Shown: positions 16,108-26,604, numbered from the stretch's first letter. The stretch is DNA of 64,000 nucleotides from Microbacterium sp. SA39 (GCF_000967865.1 NZ_JXRU01000029.1:62001-126000), one strand, 5' to 3'. Translations and numbers: made by a program. Notes: generated by a model from the sequence alone, not told the origin.

Positions 16108-17150
16108 CAGCTCTCTCTTCTCGTGAGTTCGTGTGCACCGACGAATTCCGCCGTCTCGCGCACGACCTCGAGCGGCTCCACCGCCTTGCCCCCGCCGAAG
16201 CGCGACCAGTATCGCGCCGTCGCCGTCACGAAGTCGGGCTCGAGGTAGTCGCGGTTGGCGGTCTGCGAGCTGAATCGCTCCAGCAGCCGGAGCTTCTGTT
16301 CCAGGTACTGGTCGATCCGCACGAACCGGGTCGGACGGAAGTCGATCGTCGCAGAGGGGCTCTGGTAGCAGGCCACGGTGCCCACGCGGCGGGTGGCGAC
16401 GATCGTCGCCTCGCTCACCGCGCGATGATCCTGGTGCCGGTCATGACTCGAGTGCGTGTAGACGATGGTCGGCTGGATCTCCTGCACGACCTCTTCGATG
16501 AGGCGCACGGTGGTGCCGCCGCCGGAGATCTCGGTGTCCACGAGATCCTTCACGAACAGCCGCGCGCCCAGCGCGTCCGCCGCAGCGAGGGACTCGTCCT
16601 GCCTGCTGTCGGCGTCGCCGCCGCGCGCACCGCGCGAGAGAGTGAGGATGGTGATCTCGTCGCCGGCCTGCGCATGGGCGGCGAGGAGTCCGCCGACTCC
16701 GATCTCGACGTCGTCCGGGTGCGCGCCGATCGCCAGCACGACCTCCTTGGGCCGCGCCGCCTCTCGACGGCGTCGGCCCTCGGCGGCGAGACGCGTGACG
16801 ACCTCGACGAGCTTGGTGTTGTCGAGCGGCTTGGTGAGGAACTCATCTGCCTGGGCGCGCAGCGCGGAGACCGCGTACTCGACCGAGACATGGGCGGTCA
16901 TCACGATCACCGGAACGCTCGGGCTCGTGCGCCGCAGTTCGGCCAGCAGTTCCAGGCCGCTGAGCCCCGGCATCTCGATGTCGGTGACGACGACGTCCGG
17001 GCGGACCTCCGCCATCCGTTCGATCGCGATGCGCCCGTCTTCGGCGACGTCGACGAGGAAGCCGGCGCGTCTCTCGAGAACGGTCTTCACGAGCAGTGCG
17101 ACGTCCGGATCGTCGTCGACGACAAGGACGCGGGGGGTCTCCTCAACCAT
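16107..17150 (-). CDS. Response regulator receiver fused to PIG-L deacetylase
   Basis: This 347-residue fusion joins a CheY-type receiver (residues 1-125: VVDDDPD near 12, phospho-Asp in VVVTDIEMPG near 55, Lys in EFLTKPLD near 105) to a PIG-L/LmbE metallo-deacetylase (residues 135-330: IGAHPDDVEIG near 148 and the HDRHQDHR stretch near 239, which supply the Zn-binding His and Asp). PIG-L enzymes remove acetyl from N-acetylglucosamine-type sugars. The design implies deacetylase activity gated by phosphorylation. It is the first gene of the operon; AAGGAG lies upstream of the ATG at 17150. The likely phosphodonor is the kinase at 10650-12440. Both halves look intact. Confidence 0.92.
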   Translation of the reverse strand: MVEETPRVLVVDDDPDVALLVKTVLERRAGFLVDVAEDGRIAIERMAEVRPDVVVTDIEMPGLSGLELLAELRRTSPSVPVIVMTAHVSVEYAVSALRAQADEFLTKPLDNTKLVEVVTRLAAEGRRRREAARPKEVVLAIGAHPDDVEIGVGGLLAAHAQAGDEITILTLSRGARGGDADSRQDESLAAADALGARLFVKDLVDTEISGGGTTVRLIEEVVQEIQPTIVYTHSSHDRHQDHRAVSEATIVATRRVGTVACYQSPSATIDFRPTRFVRIDQYLEQKLRLLERFSSQTANRDYLEPDFVTATARYWSRFGGGKAVEPLEVVRETAEFVGAHELTRRES

Positions 17151-17315
17151 GTGAGCAGCTCTCCTTGGGGATCTTCCCTGCCGATCATGATCGGCGTCGC
17201 GGTCTCGGTGCCCTACCACCGGGTCCGCGGGGAAAGTCGAGCGGGGTATGTCGAGTCTGGCATAGCGCGCCGCCGCATACGCGCAGCATCGTTTCGCGGT
17301 GCGGCGGCCCCGAAC

Positions 17316-17627
17316 TCAGCCGATCCGCGCTTCGCGCTTCTCCTGCTGGTAGACCCGGATCGCCTCGTAGCGCTCCGCCGAGCGGGCCTGACGTTTCGCC
17401 GCCTCCGCCGCACGGTTCTTGGGCGGCGCCGAGGTGATGAGGTCGTCAAGGAGGTGCCGAGCCGCCTGCGCGATCTCGGCGACCGCTCGGTCGAAGACGG
17501 CCTGATTCACCCTGGACGGCGCGTTCGTGCCGGAAATCTTGCGGACGAACTGCAGGGCGGCGTCGTGACATTCTTCATCGGTCGCTGCGGGCTCGAGATT
17601 GTTCAGGGGAACGATGTTGCGGCACAT
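17316..17627 (-). CDS. DUF2277 family protein
   Basis: The 103-residue cytosolic protein starts MCRNIVPLNNLEPAATDEE, the diagnostic opening of DUF2277, followed by AALQFVRKISG and a basic C-terminal half. Function is unknown. A TAGCGT box six bases before the ATG suggests a leaderless message, and its control region overlaps that of the divergent DUF4190-like gene. The 165 bases between it and the operon start at 17150 hold no gene that I can support. Confidence 0.88.
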   Translation of the reverse strand: MCRNIVPLNNLEPAATDEECHDAALQFVRKISGTNAPSRVNQAVFDRAVAEIAQAARHLLDDLITSAPPKNRAAEAAKRQARSAERYEAIRVYQQEKREARIG

Positions 17628-17633
17628 ACCGGC

Positions 17634-17639
17634 ACGCTA
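17634..17639 (-). promoter_or_regulatory. -10 box (TAGCGT), leaderless start of DUF2277 gene
   Basis: TAGCGT, six bases (GCCGGT), then ATG at 17627. Confidence 0.55.
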
Positions 17640-17723
17640 CGCCGGACACGTATCGACCGCTACGCTCTGGCTACGAGAACCGGCGACGGCCGACCCGCCG
17701 TCTCCCTTGCGACAGGAGAGAAC

Positions 17724-18134
17724 ATGACGATTCCCCCACCGCCCGAGTCCCCGCAGAATCCCCCGGCCTGGAACGGCGCACCCGCTTCGGACGCACCGGG
17801 CTACGCGCCGCCCCCCGCTCAGCAGGGCTCGGGCTACGCCCAGCCTCCGGCCTCGCCGCCCGGACGAGTGCTGTCGATCGTCGGCCTCGTGCTCGCCTTC
17901 GTCGCGGCCCCCATCGGTCTGATCCTCAGCATCGTGGCGGCCGTCCAGCTCGGCAAGGCCGGAGCGTCGAAGGGTCTCGCCATCGCGGGCATCATCGTCG
18001 GCGCAGTGATCACGCTCCTCTGGATCATCGGCATCATCGTGTTCGTCACGGTGATCGGCGGCGTCGTCGGCATGTGCGCCGAACTCGGCCCGGGCGTCTG
18101 GGAAGTCGACGGAGTCACTTACACCTGCGGCTGA
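17724..18134 (+). CDS. DUF4190-like small membrane protein
   Basis: This 136-residue protein has a Pro/Gly/Ala-rich cytosolic N-terminus (residues 1-48), two membrane helices (about 50-70 and 85-115) with the AAVQLGKAGASKGLAIAGIIVG segment typical of DUF4190-type proteins, and a short external tail containing two cysteines (MCAEL and YTCG). The ATG at 17724 follows a good ribosome binding site (CAGGAGAG). Function is unknown. The two tail cysteines could form a disulfide outside the membrane. Confidence 0.8.
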   Translation: MTIPPPPESPQNPPAWNGAPASDAPGYAPPPAQQGSGYAQPPASPPGRVLSIVGLVLAFVAAPIGLILSIVAAVQLGKAGASKGLAIAGIIVGAVITLLWIIGIIVFVTVIGGVVGMCAELGPGVWEVDGVTYTCG

Positions 18135-18167
18135 TCCCCGCTGCTCCCCGTCGGACGGGGAACGACG

Positions 18168-18201
18168 AAGGGACCGGATGCCGCGCGGCATCCGGTCCCT
18201 T
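18168..18201. terminator. Bidirectional hairpin terminator between DUF4190-like gene and guaB
   Basis: AAGGGACCGGATGCC pairs perfectly with GGCATCCGGTCCCTT around a four-base loop. It lies between two convergent genes and can serve both strands. The stem contains the recurrent GGATGCC/GGCATCC motif. Confidence 0.85.
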
Positions 18202-18217
18202 CTCCTTCGAGGTGCGT

Positions 18218-19885
<1,668 letters not shown>

Positions 19886-20004
19886 TCACACGCGAGTCGC
19901 GACCCACGCGACGTGCGACGGTGCTGTTCGAAACACGGCCGACACATTACGCTCGTAACGTCGTGCTTCAACGCAGATGCACAGCAACCCGAACAGGAGA
20001 CTCT

Positions 20005-21330
20005 GTGAGTCCGACTAACGCAGCCGTGAGGCGCGTCGCACCCTGGGCGACGGCACTCATCGGCGCGCTGCTGGCGATGGTGGTGGTGCTCTGCGGAGCA
20101 CCCAGCGGGGCGTACGCCGCCGCACCCGATACTCCCGGCGGCGACCAAGAGCAGACCGACTTCTACTTCGCCGGCGTCATCACGCTCGATGGAGAGCCCG
20201 TGCCAGACGTCACCGTCGCCGTCGAAGGCGGGGGCTTCGATGCCGAGACCGTGACCGACGCCGATGGCAAGTGGCGCCTCTACGTGCCCGAGAAGGACGC
20301 CTTCACCCTGACCGTCGACGAATCCACCCTTCCCGAGGGCGTGATCGTCGAGGGCAGCTCCGCCTCGCAGGAGGTGGAGTTCGGATTGACCGGCTCGAAG
20401 GTCGTCAACCTCTTCCTCGGCGAAGGCGTGCGAGAGACGACCTCCTTCGTCGATCAGCTCGTGGAGAGGCTCATCAACGGTCTCAACTTCGGACTCCTGC
20501 TCGCGCTGGCGGCGATCGGCGTCTCGCTGATCTACGGCACGACGGGTCTGACCAACTTCGCACACGCCGAGATGGTCACCTTCGGCGCGGTGATGGCCAT
20601 CATCGTGGGCACCACGCTCGCGGTGCCGATGTGGCTCACGATCCCGATCGTCATCGTCATCGGAGCGGCGTTCGGCTGGGTGCTCGATGCCGGCCTGTGG
20701 CGTCCGCTGCGGCACAAGGGCATCGGCATCGTGCCGCTGATGATCGTCAGCATCGGCCTGTCGCTCGCGATCCGCTACACGTTCCAGTTCTTCATGGGGG
20801 GCGCGACCACGCAGCTTCCCGGGGCGGACTCCACCAAGATCCCGCTCTTCGGAGCAGTCTCGCTCTCCCCGGTGAGCCTGATGTCGATGGGACTGAGCAT
20901 CGTGGTGCTCGTCGGCGTCGCCTTCTGGCTGCTGAAGACCCGCGTCGGCAAGGCCACGAGGGCCATCTCCGACAACCCGGGACTCGCGGCGGCATCCGGA
21001 ATCAACGTCGACAGGGTCGTGCGCATCGTCTGGATGCTCTCCGCCTCGCTGGCCGCCCTCGGCGGCATCCTGTGGGGCTACTTCCGTCCGGGAGTCCGCT
21101 GGGACATGGGCGTCCACATCCTGCTGCTGATCTTCGCGGCGGTGACGCTCGGCGGTCTCGGGACCGCGTTCGGTGCTCTCGTCGGTGCGCTGATCGTCGG
21201 CATCCTGGTCGAGGTCTCCACGCTGTGGATCCCCTCGGATCTGAAGTACGCCGGCGCACTCGCCGTGCTCATCCTCATCCTGCTGGTTCGGCCCCAGGGC
21301 ATCCTGGGCCGCAAAGAGAGACTCGGTTAG
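20005..21330 (+). CDS. livH: LivH-type permease with extracytoplasmic beta-domain
   Basis: The protein (441 residues) is a branched-chain amino-acid ABC transporter permease with an unusual front part. Residues 1-45 are a signal peptide (ALIGALLAMVVVLCGAPSGA), residues 50-125 look like a carboxypeptidase-regulatory or prealbumin-like beta-sandwich (GVITLDGEPVPDVTVAVEGG, VTDADGKWRLYVPE), and from about 150 a standard LivH permease follows (INGLNFGLLLALAAIGVSLI) with eight or so helices and the EAA-like loop. Ordinary LivH proteins are near 290 residues. The GTG at 20005 has AGGAG five bases upstream. It leads the livHMGF operon. Confidence 0.9.
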   Translation: MSPTNAAVRRVAPWATALIGALLAMVVVLCGAPSGAYAAAPDTPGGDQEQTDFYFAGVITLDGEPVPDVTVAVEGGGFDAETVTDADGKWRLYVPEKDAFTLTVDESTLPEGVIVEGSSASQEVEFGLTGSKVVNLFLGEGVRETTSFVDQLVERLINGLNFGLLLALAAIGVSLIYGTTGLTNFAHAEMVTFGAVMAIIVGTTLAVPMWLTIPIVIVIGAAFGWVLDAGLWRPLRHKGIGIVPLMIVSIGLSLAIRYTFQFFMGGATTQLPGADSTKIPLFGAVSLSPVSLMSMGLSIVVLVGVAFWLLKTRVGKATRAISDNPGLAAASGINVDRVVRIVWMLSASLAALGGILWGYFRPGVRWDMGVHILLLIFAAVTLGGLGTAFGALVGALIVGILVEVSTLWIPSDLKYAGALAVLILILLVRPQGILGRKERLG

Positions 21331-21339
21331 GAGGCGACC

Positions 21340-22317
21340 ATGGATTGGGGAGGAATTCTCAACAACACGGCCGGCTGGCTGTTCAGCCCGACCACCATCG
21401 CCTATGCCCTCGCGGCGACGGGGCTCGCGGTGCACTTCGGCTATGCGGGCCTGCTGAACTTCGGCATGGCGGGCTTCATGGCGATCGGCGCGTACAGCTA
21501 CGCGATCTCGATCATCAGTTTCGGACTGCCCTGGTGGGTCGGCATCCTCATCGGAATGCTGATGGCGGTCGTCTTCGCGATCATCCTCGGCATCCCGACC
21601 CTGAGGTTGAGGGCCGACTACCTGGCGATCGTGACGATCGCCGCGGCGGAGATCGTGCGTCTGATGTTCACGACGACCGTCTTCGACGAGTACACGAACT
21701 CGGCTGACGGCCTCGGCGGGTACCACGCCGGATTCCGCGCGGCGAACCCGTTCCCCGAAGGCACGTACGGCTTCGGACCGTGGACGTACACCGCCCAGGA
21801 ACTCTGGGTCCGCGTCTTCGGCGTCATTCTGCTCGCGATCGCCGTGCTCATGGTCTGGGCTCTGATGCGCAGTCCCTGGGGCCGCGTGCTCAAGGGCATC
21901 CGCGAAGACGAGGACGCCGTGCGATCGCTCGGCAAGAACGTCTTCTCCTTCAAGATGCAGGCCCTCATGCTCGGTGGCATCTTCGGTGCTCTCGGCGGCG
22001 TCGTCTTCGCGCTCCCCTCAGCGGTGATCCCGGGAACGTACACGACCAGCCTCACGTTCTTCGTCTGGACGATCCTTCTGCTCGGCGGGGCGGCCACCGT
22101 CTTCGGCCCGGTGGTCGGGTCGGTCATCTTCTGGGTCATCATGGCGTTCCTGGACAGCGTGCTTCCCGCGCTCGCCGCTCAGGGCATCCTGCCGATCACG
22201 CCCATCCAAGCAGGCACTCTGCGGTTCATCTTCGTCGGCATCGCTCTGATGCTCCTCGTGATCTTCCGACCTCAGGGCATCCTCGGGAACAAGAGGGAGC
22301 TGACCTTTGTCAAGTAA
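21340..22317 (+). CDS. livM: Branched-chain amino-acid ABC transporter permease LivM
   Basis: The 325-residue LivM-type permease has nine or so membrane helices and the conserved cytosolic loop SPWGRVLKGIREDEDAVRSL that contacts the ATPases. The ATG at 21340 follows GGAGG and starts nine bases after the livH stop. It lacks the long N-terminal extension seen in some Gram-negative LivM proteins. Its last codons overlap the TTG start of livG. Confidence 0.95.
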   Translation: MDWGGILNNTAGWLFSPTTIAYALAATGLAVHFGYAGLLNFGMAGFMAIGAYSYAISIISFGLPWWVGILIGMLMAVVFAIILGIPTLRLRADYLAIVTIAAAEIVRLMFTTTVFDEYTNSADGLGGYHAGFRAANPFPEGTYGFGPWTYTAQELWVRVFGVILLAIAVLMVWALMRSPWGRVLKGIREDEDAVRSLGKNVFSFKMQALMLGGIFGALGGVVFALPSAVIPGTYTTSLTFFVWTILLLGGAATVFGPVVGSVIFWVIMAFLDSVLPALAAQGILPITPIQAGTLRFIFVGIALMLLVIFRPQGILGNKRELTFVK

Positions 22318-23317
22318 CAGCGCGACGCCTGAAGGCGATTCCGTGGCCGACGTGCCGCCGACGACAGGAAGCATCAAGCGCCCGAAGACGACCGGTCTCG
22401 CGAAAGGCGATCCCGTCCCGGGTGTGCCCAAGGTCGACCCGATCATCGTCGCCGACAACGTCACCCGGCGCTTCGGCGGCCTGACGGCTGTCGATGTCGA
22501 GCACCTCGAGATCCCGCGCGGCGCGATCACGGCCCTCATCGGCCCGAACGGCGCCGGCAAGACGACTCTGTTCAACCTGCTCTGCGGCTTCGACAAGCCG
22601 CAGAGCGGTGCCTGGAGCTTCGACGGGAAGCAGCTCAGCGGCATCCCGTCGTTCAAGGTGGCTCAGATGGGCCAGGTCCGCACGTTCCAGCTCACCAAGG
22701 CCCTCTCGCTGCTCACGGTGCTCGAGAACATGAAGCTCGGCGCGACGGGTCAGACGGGCGAGCGGTTCTGGACGAGCATGCTCCCGTTCACCTGGCGCGC
22801 GAAGGAAGACGCGATCGAGGAGAAGGCGAGAGATCTCCTCGCGCGCTTCAAGCTCGACACCAAGGAATCCGACTACGCCGCGTCTCTCTCCGGCGGACAG
22901 CGCAAGCTGCTCGAGATGGCGAGGGCGCTGATGAGCGATCCGACCCTGGTCATGCTCGATGAGCCGATGGCAGGGGTCAACCCCGCGTTGACGCAATCCC
23001 TGCTCGATCACATCCTCGACCTGAAGGACCTGGGCATGACGGTGCTGTTCGTCGAGCACGACATGCACATGGTCCGCCACATCGCCGACTGGGTCGTCGT
23101 GATGGCGGAGGGCCGGATCGTGGCCGAAGGCCCGCCCGATCAGGTAATGCACGATCAGGCCGTCATCGACGCCTACCTCGGTGCCCATCAGGATGTCGAC
23201 CTCGGAGTGGTCACCGGTCGCGTCGAGGGCGAACTCGACACGTCGGCGATCCAGCTGCTCGACGAAATACGCGAGGAAGAGGCTTCACACACCGACCCCG
23301 ATGAGGAGAACAGATGA
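22307..23317 (+). CDS. livG: Branched-chain amino-acid ABC transporter ATP-binding protein LivG
   Basis: The 336-residue ATPase has Walker A IGPNGAGKTTLFNLL, signature SLSGGQRKLLEMARAL, Walker B TLVMLDEPMAGVNP and the switch His in FVEHDMHMV. An extra N-terminal tail of about 45 residues and a C-terminal acidic tail of about 35 residues exceed the usual 255-residue LivG. The start is a TTG at 22307 with AGGGAG upstream, overlapping livM by 11 bases. Confidence 0.95.
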   Translation: MSSNSATPEGDSVADVPPTTGSIKRPKTTGLAKGDPVPGVPKVDPIIVADNVTRRFGGLTAVDVEHLEIPRGAITALIGPNGAGKTTLFNLLCGFDKPQSGAWSFDGKQLSGIPSFKVAQMGQVRTFQLTKALSLLTVLENMKLGATGQTGERFWTSMLPFTWRAKEDAIEEKARDLLARFKLDTKESDYAASLSGGQRKLLEMARALMSDPTLVMLDEPMAGVNPALTQSLLDHILDLKDLGMTVLFVEHDMHMVRHIADWVVVMAEGRIVAEGPPDQVMHDQAVIDAYLGAHQDVDLGVVTGRVEGELDTSAIQLLDEIREEEASHTDPDEENR

Positions 23318-24090
23318 GCGCCGCGAAGAGTGACACCGCTCCCGTCGACGAGGCGTCGAAGACCGACCGTGTCGTCGTGCAGGTCACCGATCTCGATGCC
23401 GGCTACCTCCCCGGCATCAACATCATCAACGGCGGGAATCTCCTCGCCCGCAAGGGCGAGCTCATCGGCATCATCGGCCCGAACGGCGCCGGCAAGTCGA
23501 CCCTGCTGAAGTCGATCTTCGGCATGGTGAAGGTGCGTTCCGGAGACATCACCGTCAACGGTGAGAGCATCGTGGGATTGAAGTCCGACCGCCTCGTCCA
23601 GCGAGGCGTCGGCTTCGTCCCGCAGAACAACAACGTCTTCCCCTCGCTGACGATCGAAGAGAACCTCCAGATGGGTCTCTATCAGCGCCCGAAGGTCTAC
23701 AGCGAGCGCCTGGAGTTCGTGACGAGCATCTTCGCCGAGCTCGGTCAGCGCCTCAAGCAGCGGGCCGGTTCCCTCTCGGGCGGCGAGCGCCAGATGGTGG
23801 CGATGAGCCGTGCCCTGATGATGGACCCGGCGGTGCTGCTGCTGGACGAGCCGAGTGCCGGGCTCTCCCCGGTGCGCCAGGACGATGCGTTCATCCGTGT
23901 CTCCGACATCAACAAGGCCGGTGTCACCACCATCATGGTGGAGCAGAACGCCCGGCGGTGCCTGCAGATCTGCGACAGGGGCTACGTGCTCGATCAGGGC
24001 CGCGTGGCCTACGAGGGCAGCGGACGCGACCTGCTGAACGACCCCAAGGTGATCGGCCTGTACCTGGGCACCCTCGGGCAGGACGACTGA
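23314..24090 (+). CDS. livF: Branched-chain amino-acid ABC transporter ATP-binding protein LivF
   Basis: The 258-residue second ATPase has Walker A IGPNGAGKSTLLKSI, signature LSGGERQMVAMSRAL, Walker B VLLLDEPSAGLSP and the LivF-like motif VEQNARRCL. The ATG at 23314 overlaps the livG stop by four bases (ATGA), after a GAGGAG site. It is the last gene of the operon and is followed by a strong terminator. Confidence 0.96.
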   Translation: MSAAKSDTAPVDEASKTDRVVVQVTDLDAGYLPGINIINGGNLLARKGELIGIIGPNGAGKSTLLKSIFGMVKVRSGDITVNGESIVGLKSDRLVQRGVGFVPQNNNVFPSLTIEENLQMGLYQRPKVYSERLEFVTSIFAELGQRLKQRAGSLSGGERQMVAMSRALMMDPAVLLLDEPSAGLSPVRQDDAFIRVSDINKAGVTTIMVEQNARRCLQICDRGYVLDQGRVAYEGSGRDLLNDPKVIGLYLGTLGQDD

Positions 24091-24118
24091 CTGCTTCCCG
24101 TCACGCTCCACACAACAG

Positions 24119-24152
24119 ATGAGGGGCCCCGGCTGATGCCGGGGCCCCTCAT
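24119..24152. terminator. Strong hairpin terminator between livF and livK
   Basis: ATGAGGGGCCCCGG and CCGGGGCCCCTCAT form a perfect 14-bp stem with a six-base loop between convergent genes. Confidence 0.9.
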
Positions 24153-24167
24153 TCGTGCGTCAGCGGA

Positions 24168-25430
24168 TCAGTTGATGCGCTCGTGCATGTTGTCGGCGCC
24201 GTACTCGAAGATGCCGATCGTGGCCTCGGTCGGGTCTCCTGCTTCGTCGAACGCGACACCGCCGGAGTAGCCGTCGTAGTCGGCGGTTCCGCCGTCGAGG
24301 ATGATGTCGGCGCAGTCGGCGAACGTCTCGCACTTCTCACCGTCGCCCGAACCACCGGAGACCTCCTGCAGCTTCCCTGCGATGTCGGCAGAGTCGGAGG
24401 AGTTGGCCGCCAGGGATGCGAGGGCGAGCAGCACCACAGCGTCGTACGACTCGCCGGCGTAGTTGAGATCGGCGAGCTCCTCTCCGCTCTGCTCCTGCCA
24501 CTGCGCCTTCAGGCGGTCGAGGAAGTCGTCCTCGAGCACCGGTCCGGGCTGCGTCCCCTTGGAACCCTCGATCGAGACGGGCATGTCCGCACCCCACTGC
24601 GAGGTGTTGCCGTCGACGAAGTAGAACTTCGACCCGTCGAAGCCGCTGTTGATGAACGACGGGACGATGGTCGCCGTCTCCTCGAAGCCGATGACGGCGA
24701 TGGCGTCGGGGCTCGCAGCGAGGATCGTCGACACCTGCGCGCTGAAGTTCGTGTCGCCGGCGTTGTACGACTCGCTCGCGACGACCTCGCCACCGGTGGC
24801 GGTGAAGGTCTCGGTGAGCGCGGCCTCGAGGCCGGTGCCGTACGCGTCGTTCAGGTACAGGATGCCGAGGGCCTGATGCCCGTCCTCGGCGACCAGGTTG
24901 CCCAGGACCTCTCCCTGCAGCAGGTCGCTCGGTGCGGTGCGCCAGTAGAGGTCGTTGTCGTCCCAGGCGGTGAAGTCCGGCGACGTGTTCGCCGGCGAGA
25001 AGGTGATGACCCCGGCGCCGACGGCCTGGTCGAGGAAGAGCTTCGTCACGCCCGAAGCCGCTGCGCCGATCAGCGCTTGGACGTCGTTGCCCAGCAGACG
25101 CGGGACGGTGGTCTCGTACGCCTTGTTGTCGGGGTCGCCCGAGTCGCCGTACTCGACATCGATCGTGATGCCCTTCGCTGCTTCGTTGATCTCGGCCATG
25201 GCGAGTCCGACACCGGCCTCTTCGGGCGGTCCGAGGAACGCGAGGGCTCCCGTCTGCGGGAGAACGGTTCCGACCTTGAGGGTGAGTTCGCTACGCTCTT
25301 CGGCTGCGGGTGCATCCGATTCCGCGGGCGCCGCGCCGTTGCTGCAACCTGCGAGGACGATTGCGCTGGCGCTGAAGACCGCGAGGCCCCCGAGGATCTT
25401 GCGCGCACGCGAGCTGGTGAAGACGCTCAT
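24168..25430 (-). CDS. livK: Branched-chain amino-acid ABC transporter substrate-binding lipoprotein
   Basis: The 420-residue product is a class I periplasmic-binding-type receptor tethered as a lipoprotein: signal with lipobox LAGCSN (Cys near residue 26), an Ala/Glu linker and the receptor start LKVGTVLPQTGALAFLGPP. It should deliver branched-chain amino acids or related compounds to LivHMGF. The ATG at 25430 has AAGGAGC upstream; a more distant start adds an implausible segment. It is encoded on the strand opposite to livHMGF, separated by a terminator, so expression of the receptor is controlled independently. No gene is seen in 25431-25592 apart from its promoter region. Confidence 0.94.
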   Translation of the reverse strand: MSVFTSSRARKILGGLAVFSASAIVLAGCSNGAAPAESDAPAAEERSELTLKVGTVLPQTGALAFLGPPEEAGVGLAMAEINEAAKGITIDVEYGDSGDPDNKAYETTVPRLLGNDVQALIGAAASGVTKLFLDQAVGAGVITFSPANTSPDFTAWDDNDLYWRTAPSDLLQGEVLGNLVAEDGHQALGILYLNDAYGTGLEAALTETFTATGGEVVASESYNAGDTNFSAQVSTILAASPDAIAVIGFEETATIVPSFINSGFDGSKFYFVDGNTSQWGADMPVSIEGSKGTQPGPVLEDDFLDRLKAQWQEQSGEELADLNYAGESYDAVVLLALASLAANSSDSADIAGKLQEVSGGSGDGEKCETFADCADIILDGGTADYDGYSGGVAFDEAGDPTEATIGIFEYGADNMHERIN

Positions 25431-25592
25431 GCTGCTCCTTGCTATTCGTGAGGCGGGACGGCACATACGTGGTCCCGGTTGCACTAAACGTATAGCGACT
25501 GGCGTTCAACGAATGTTTCGATGCGTTAACGGTGTGAAACAGCTCGGTCTCGAATGGATAACGCCCGAACACGCGCTCGGTGCGGCGGCCCC

Positions 25593-26528
25593 TCAGATCA
25601 GCTCTGCCCGGGCCTTCACCCTGCCTCGACGGCCCGCCAGCAGGAGGTCGGCCACGAACACGGCGATCGCGATCCACACGATGATGAATCCGGCCCAGCG
25701 CTCGGGCGGCATCGGCTCGCCGAGGACCGCGACGCCGAGGATGAACTGCATCACCGGGGTGATGAACTGGATCATGCCGATCACGGTGAGATCGATGCGC
25801 CGGGTGCCCGCGGCGAAGAGCAGCAGCGGCACCGCCGTGACGACACCGGCGAAGCAGAGCACCAGAGCATGAGCCCAGCCGTTCTGCCCCATCGTGATGC
25901 CCTCGGGCGTCTGCGCGACGATGATGAGCTGGACGACGGCGATGGGGACCAGCCAGAACGACTCGAGCGTGAGACCGCTGACCGCGTCGACCGCGGGACC
26001 GATCTTCTTCTTGATGAGCCCGTAGAGACCGAAGGATGCCGTCAGCGAGAGCGCGATCCACGGGAAGTCGCCGTAGCCGACGACGATCACGACGACCGCG
26101 ATCGCGGCGATGCCGATGGCCGCCCACTGCAGACGGCGGATGCGCTCCTTCAGGATGAAGACTCCGAGGAGCACCGTCGTGATGGGGTTCACGAAGTAGC
26201 CGAGGCTCGTCTCGACGACGTGGCCGGTGAGTGTGCCGATGACGAAGACCTGCCAGTTGACGTAGATCAGGACACCGGCGAGCGCGGTCCATGCCAGCAG
26301 CTTCGGCTGGCGAAGGATCACCCTGAAGGCGGCCCAACCGCGCGTCACCGTCAGCAGCAGGAGGCAGAAGACCAGCGACAGCAGGACCCGCCAGGCCACG
26401 ACCTCCCACGGTCCTGTCGGGACCAGAAGCAGGAAGTACAGCGGGAGGATCCCCCACAGCAGGTACGCGGCCCCTGCGTAGGCGACTCCGGCGGTCCGAG
26501 TGGCGCGGGTCGTCGTCTCAAGGGGCAC
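25593..26528 (-). CDS. rarD: EamA family transporter RarD
   Basis: The 311-residue protein has ten hydrophobic segments in two EamA repeats, with the RarD-type opening GVAYAGAAYLLWGILPLYF and the ending IAVFVADLLLAGRRGRVKARAEL. RarD proteins are drug/metabolite-superfamily exporters of uncertain substrate. The GTG at 26528 lies six bases past TAGGGT, so the message is probably leaderless. Confidence 0.9.
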   Translation of the reverse strand: MPLETTTRATRTAGVAYAGAAYLLWGILPLYFLLLVPTGPWEVVAWRVLLSLVFCLLLLTVTRGWAAFRVILRQPKLLAWTALAGVLIYVNWQVFVIGTLTGHVVETSLGYFVNPITTVLLGVFILKERIRRLQWAAIGIAAIAVVVIVVGYGDFPWIALSLTASFGLYGLIKKKIGPAVDAVSGLTLESFWLVPIAVVQLIIVAQTPEGITMGQNGWAHALVLCFAGVVTAVPLLLFAAGTRRIDLTVIGMIQFITPVMQFILGVAVLGEPMPPERWAGFIIVWIAIAVFVADLLLAGRRGRVKARAELI

Positions 26529-26534
26529 TGCTCA

Positions 26535-26540
26535 ACCCTA
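26535..26540 (-). promoter_or_regulatory. -10 box (TAGGGT), leaderless start of rarD
   Basis: TAGGGT, six bases (TGAGCA), then GTG at 26528. Confidence 0.55.
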
Positions 26541-26555
26541 TGCCGGGGAAAGCAG

Positions 26556-26589
26556 AAGGGGCTCGGATGCCATGGCATCCGAGCCCCTT
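26556..26589 (-). terminator. Perfect 34-base palindromic terminator of groES
   Basis: AAGGGGCTCGGATGCC pairs with GGCATCCGAGCCCCTT with only the two central bases (AT) left over; the stem again carries GGATGCC/GGCATCC. It lies 15 bases past the groES stop and just upstream of the rarD promoter. Confidence 0.85.
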
Positions 26590-26604
26590 CCGAGGAACGC
26601 TGAT

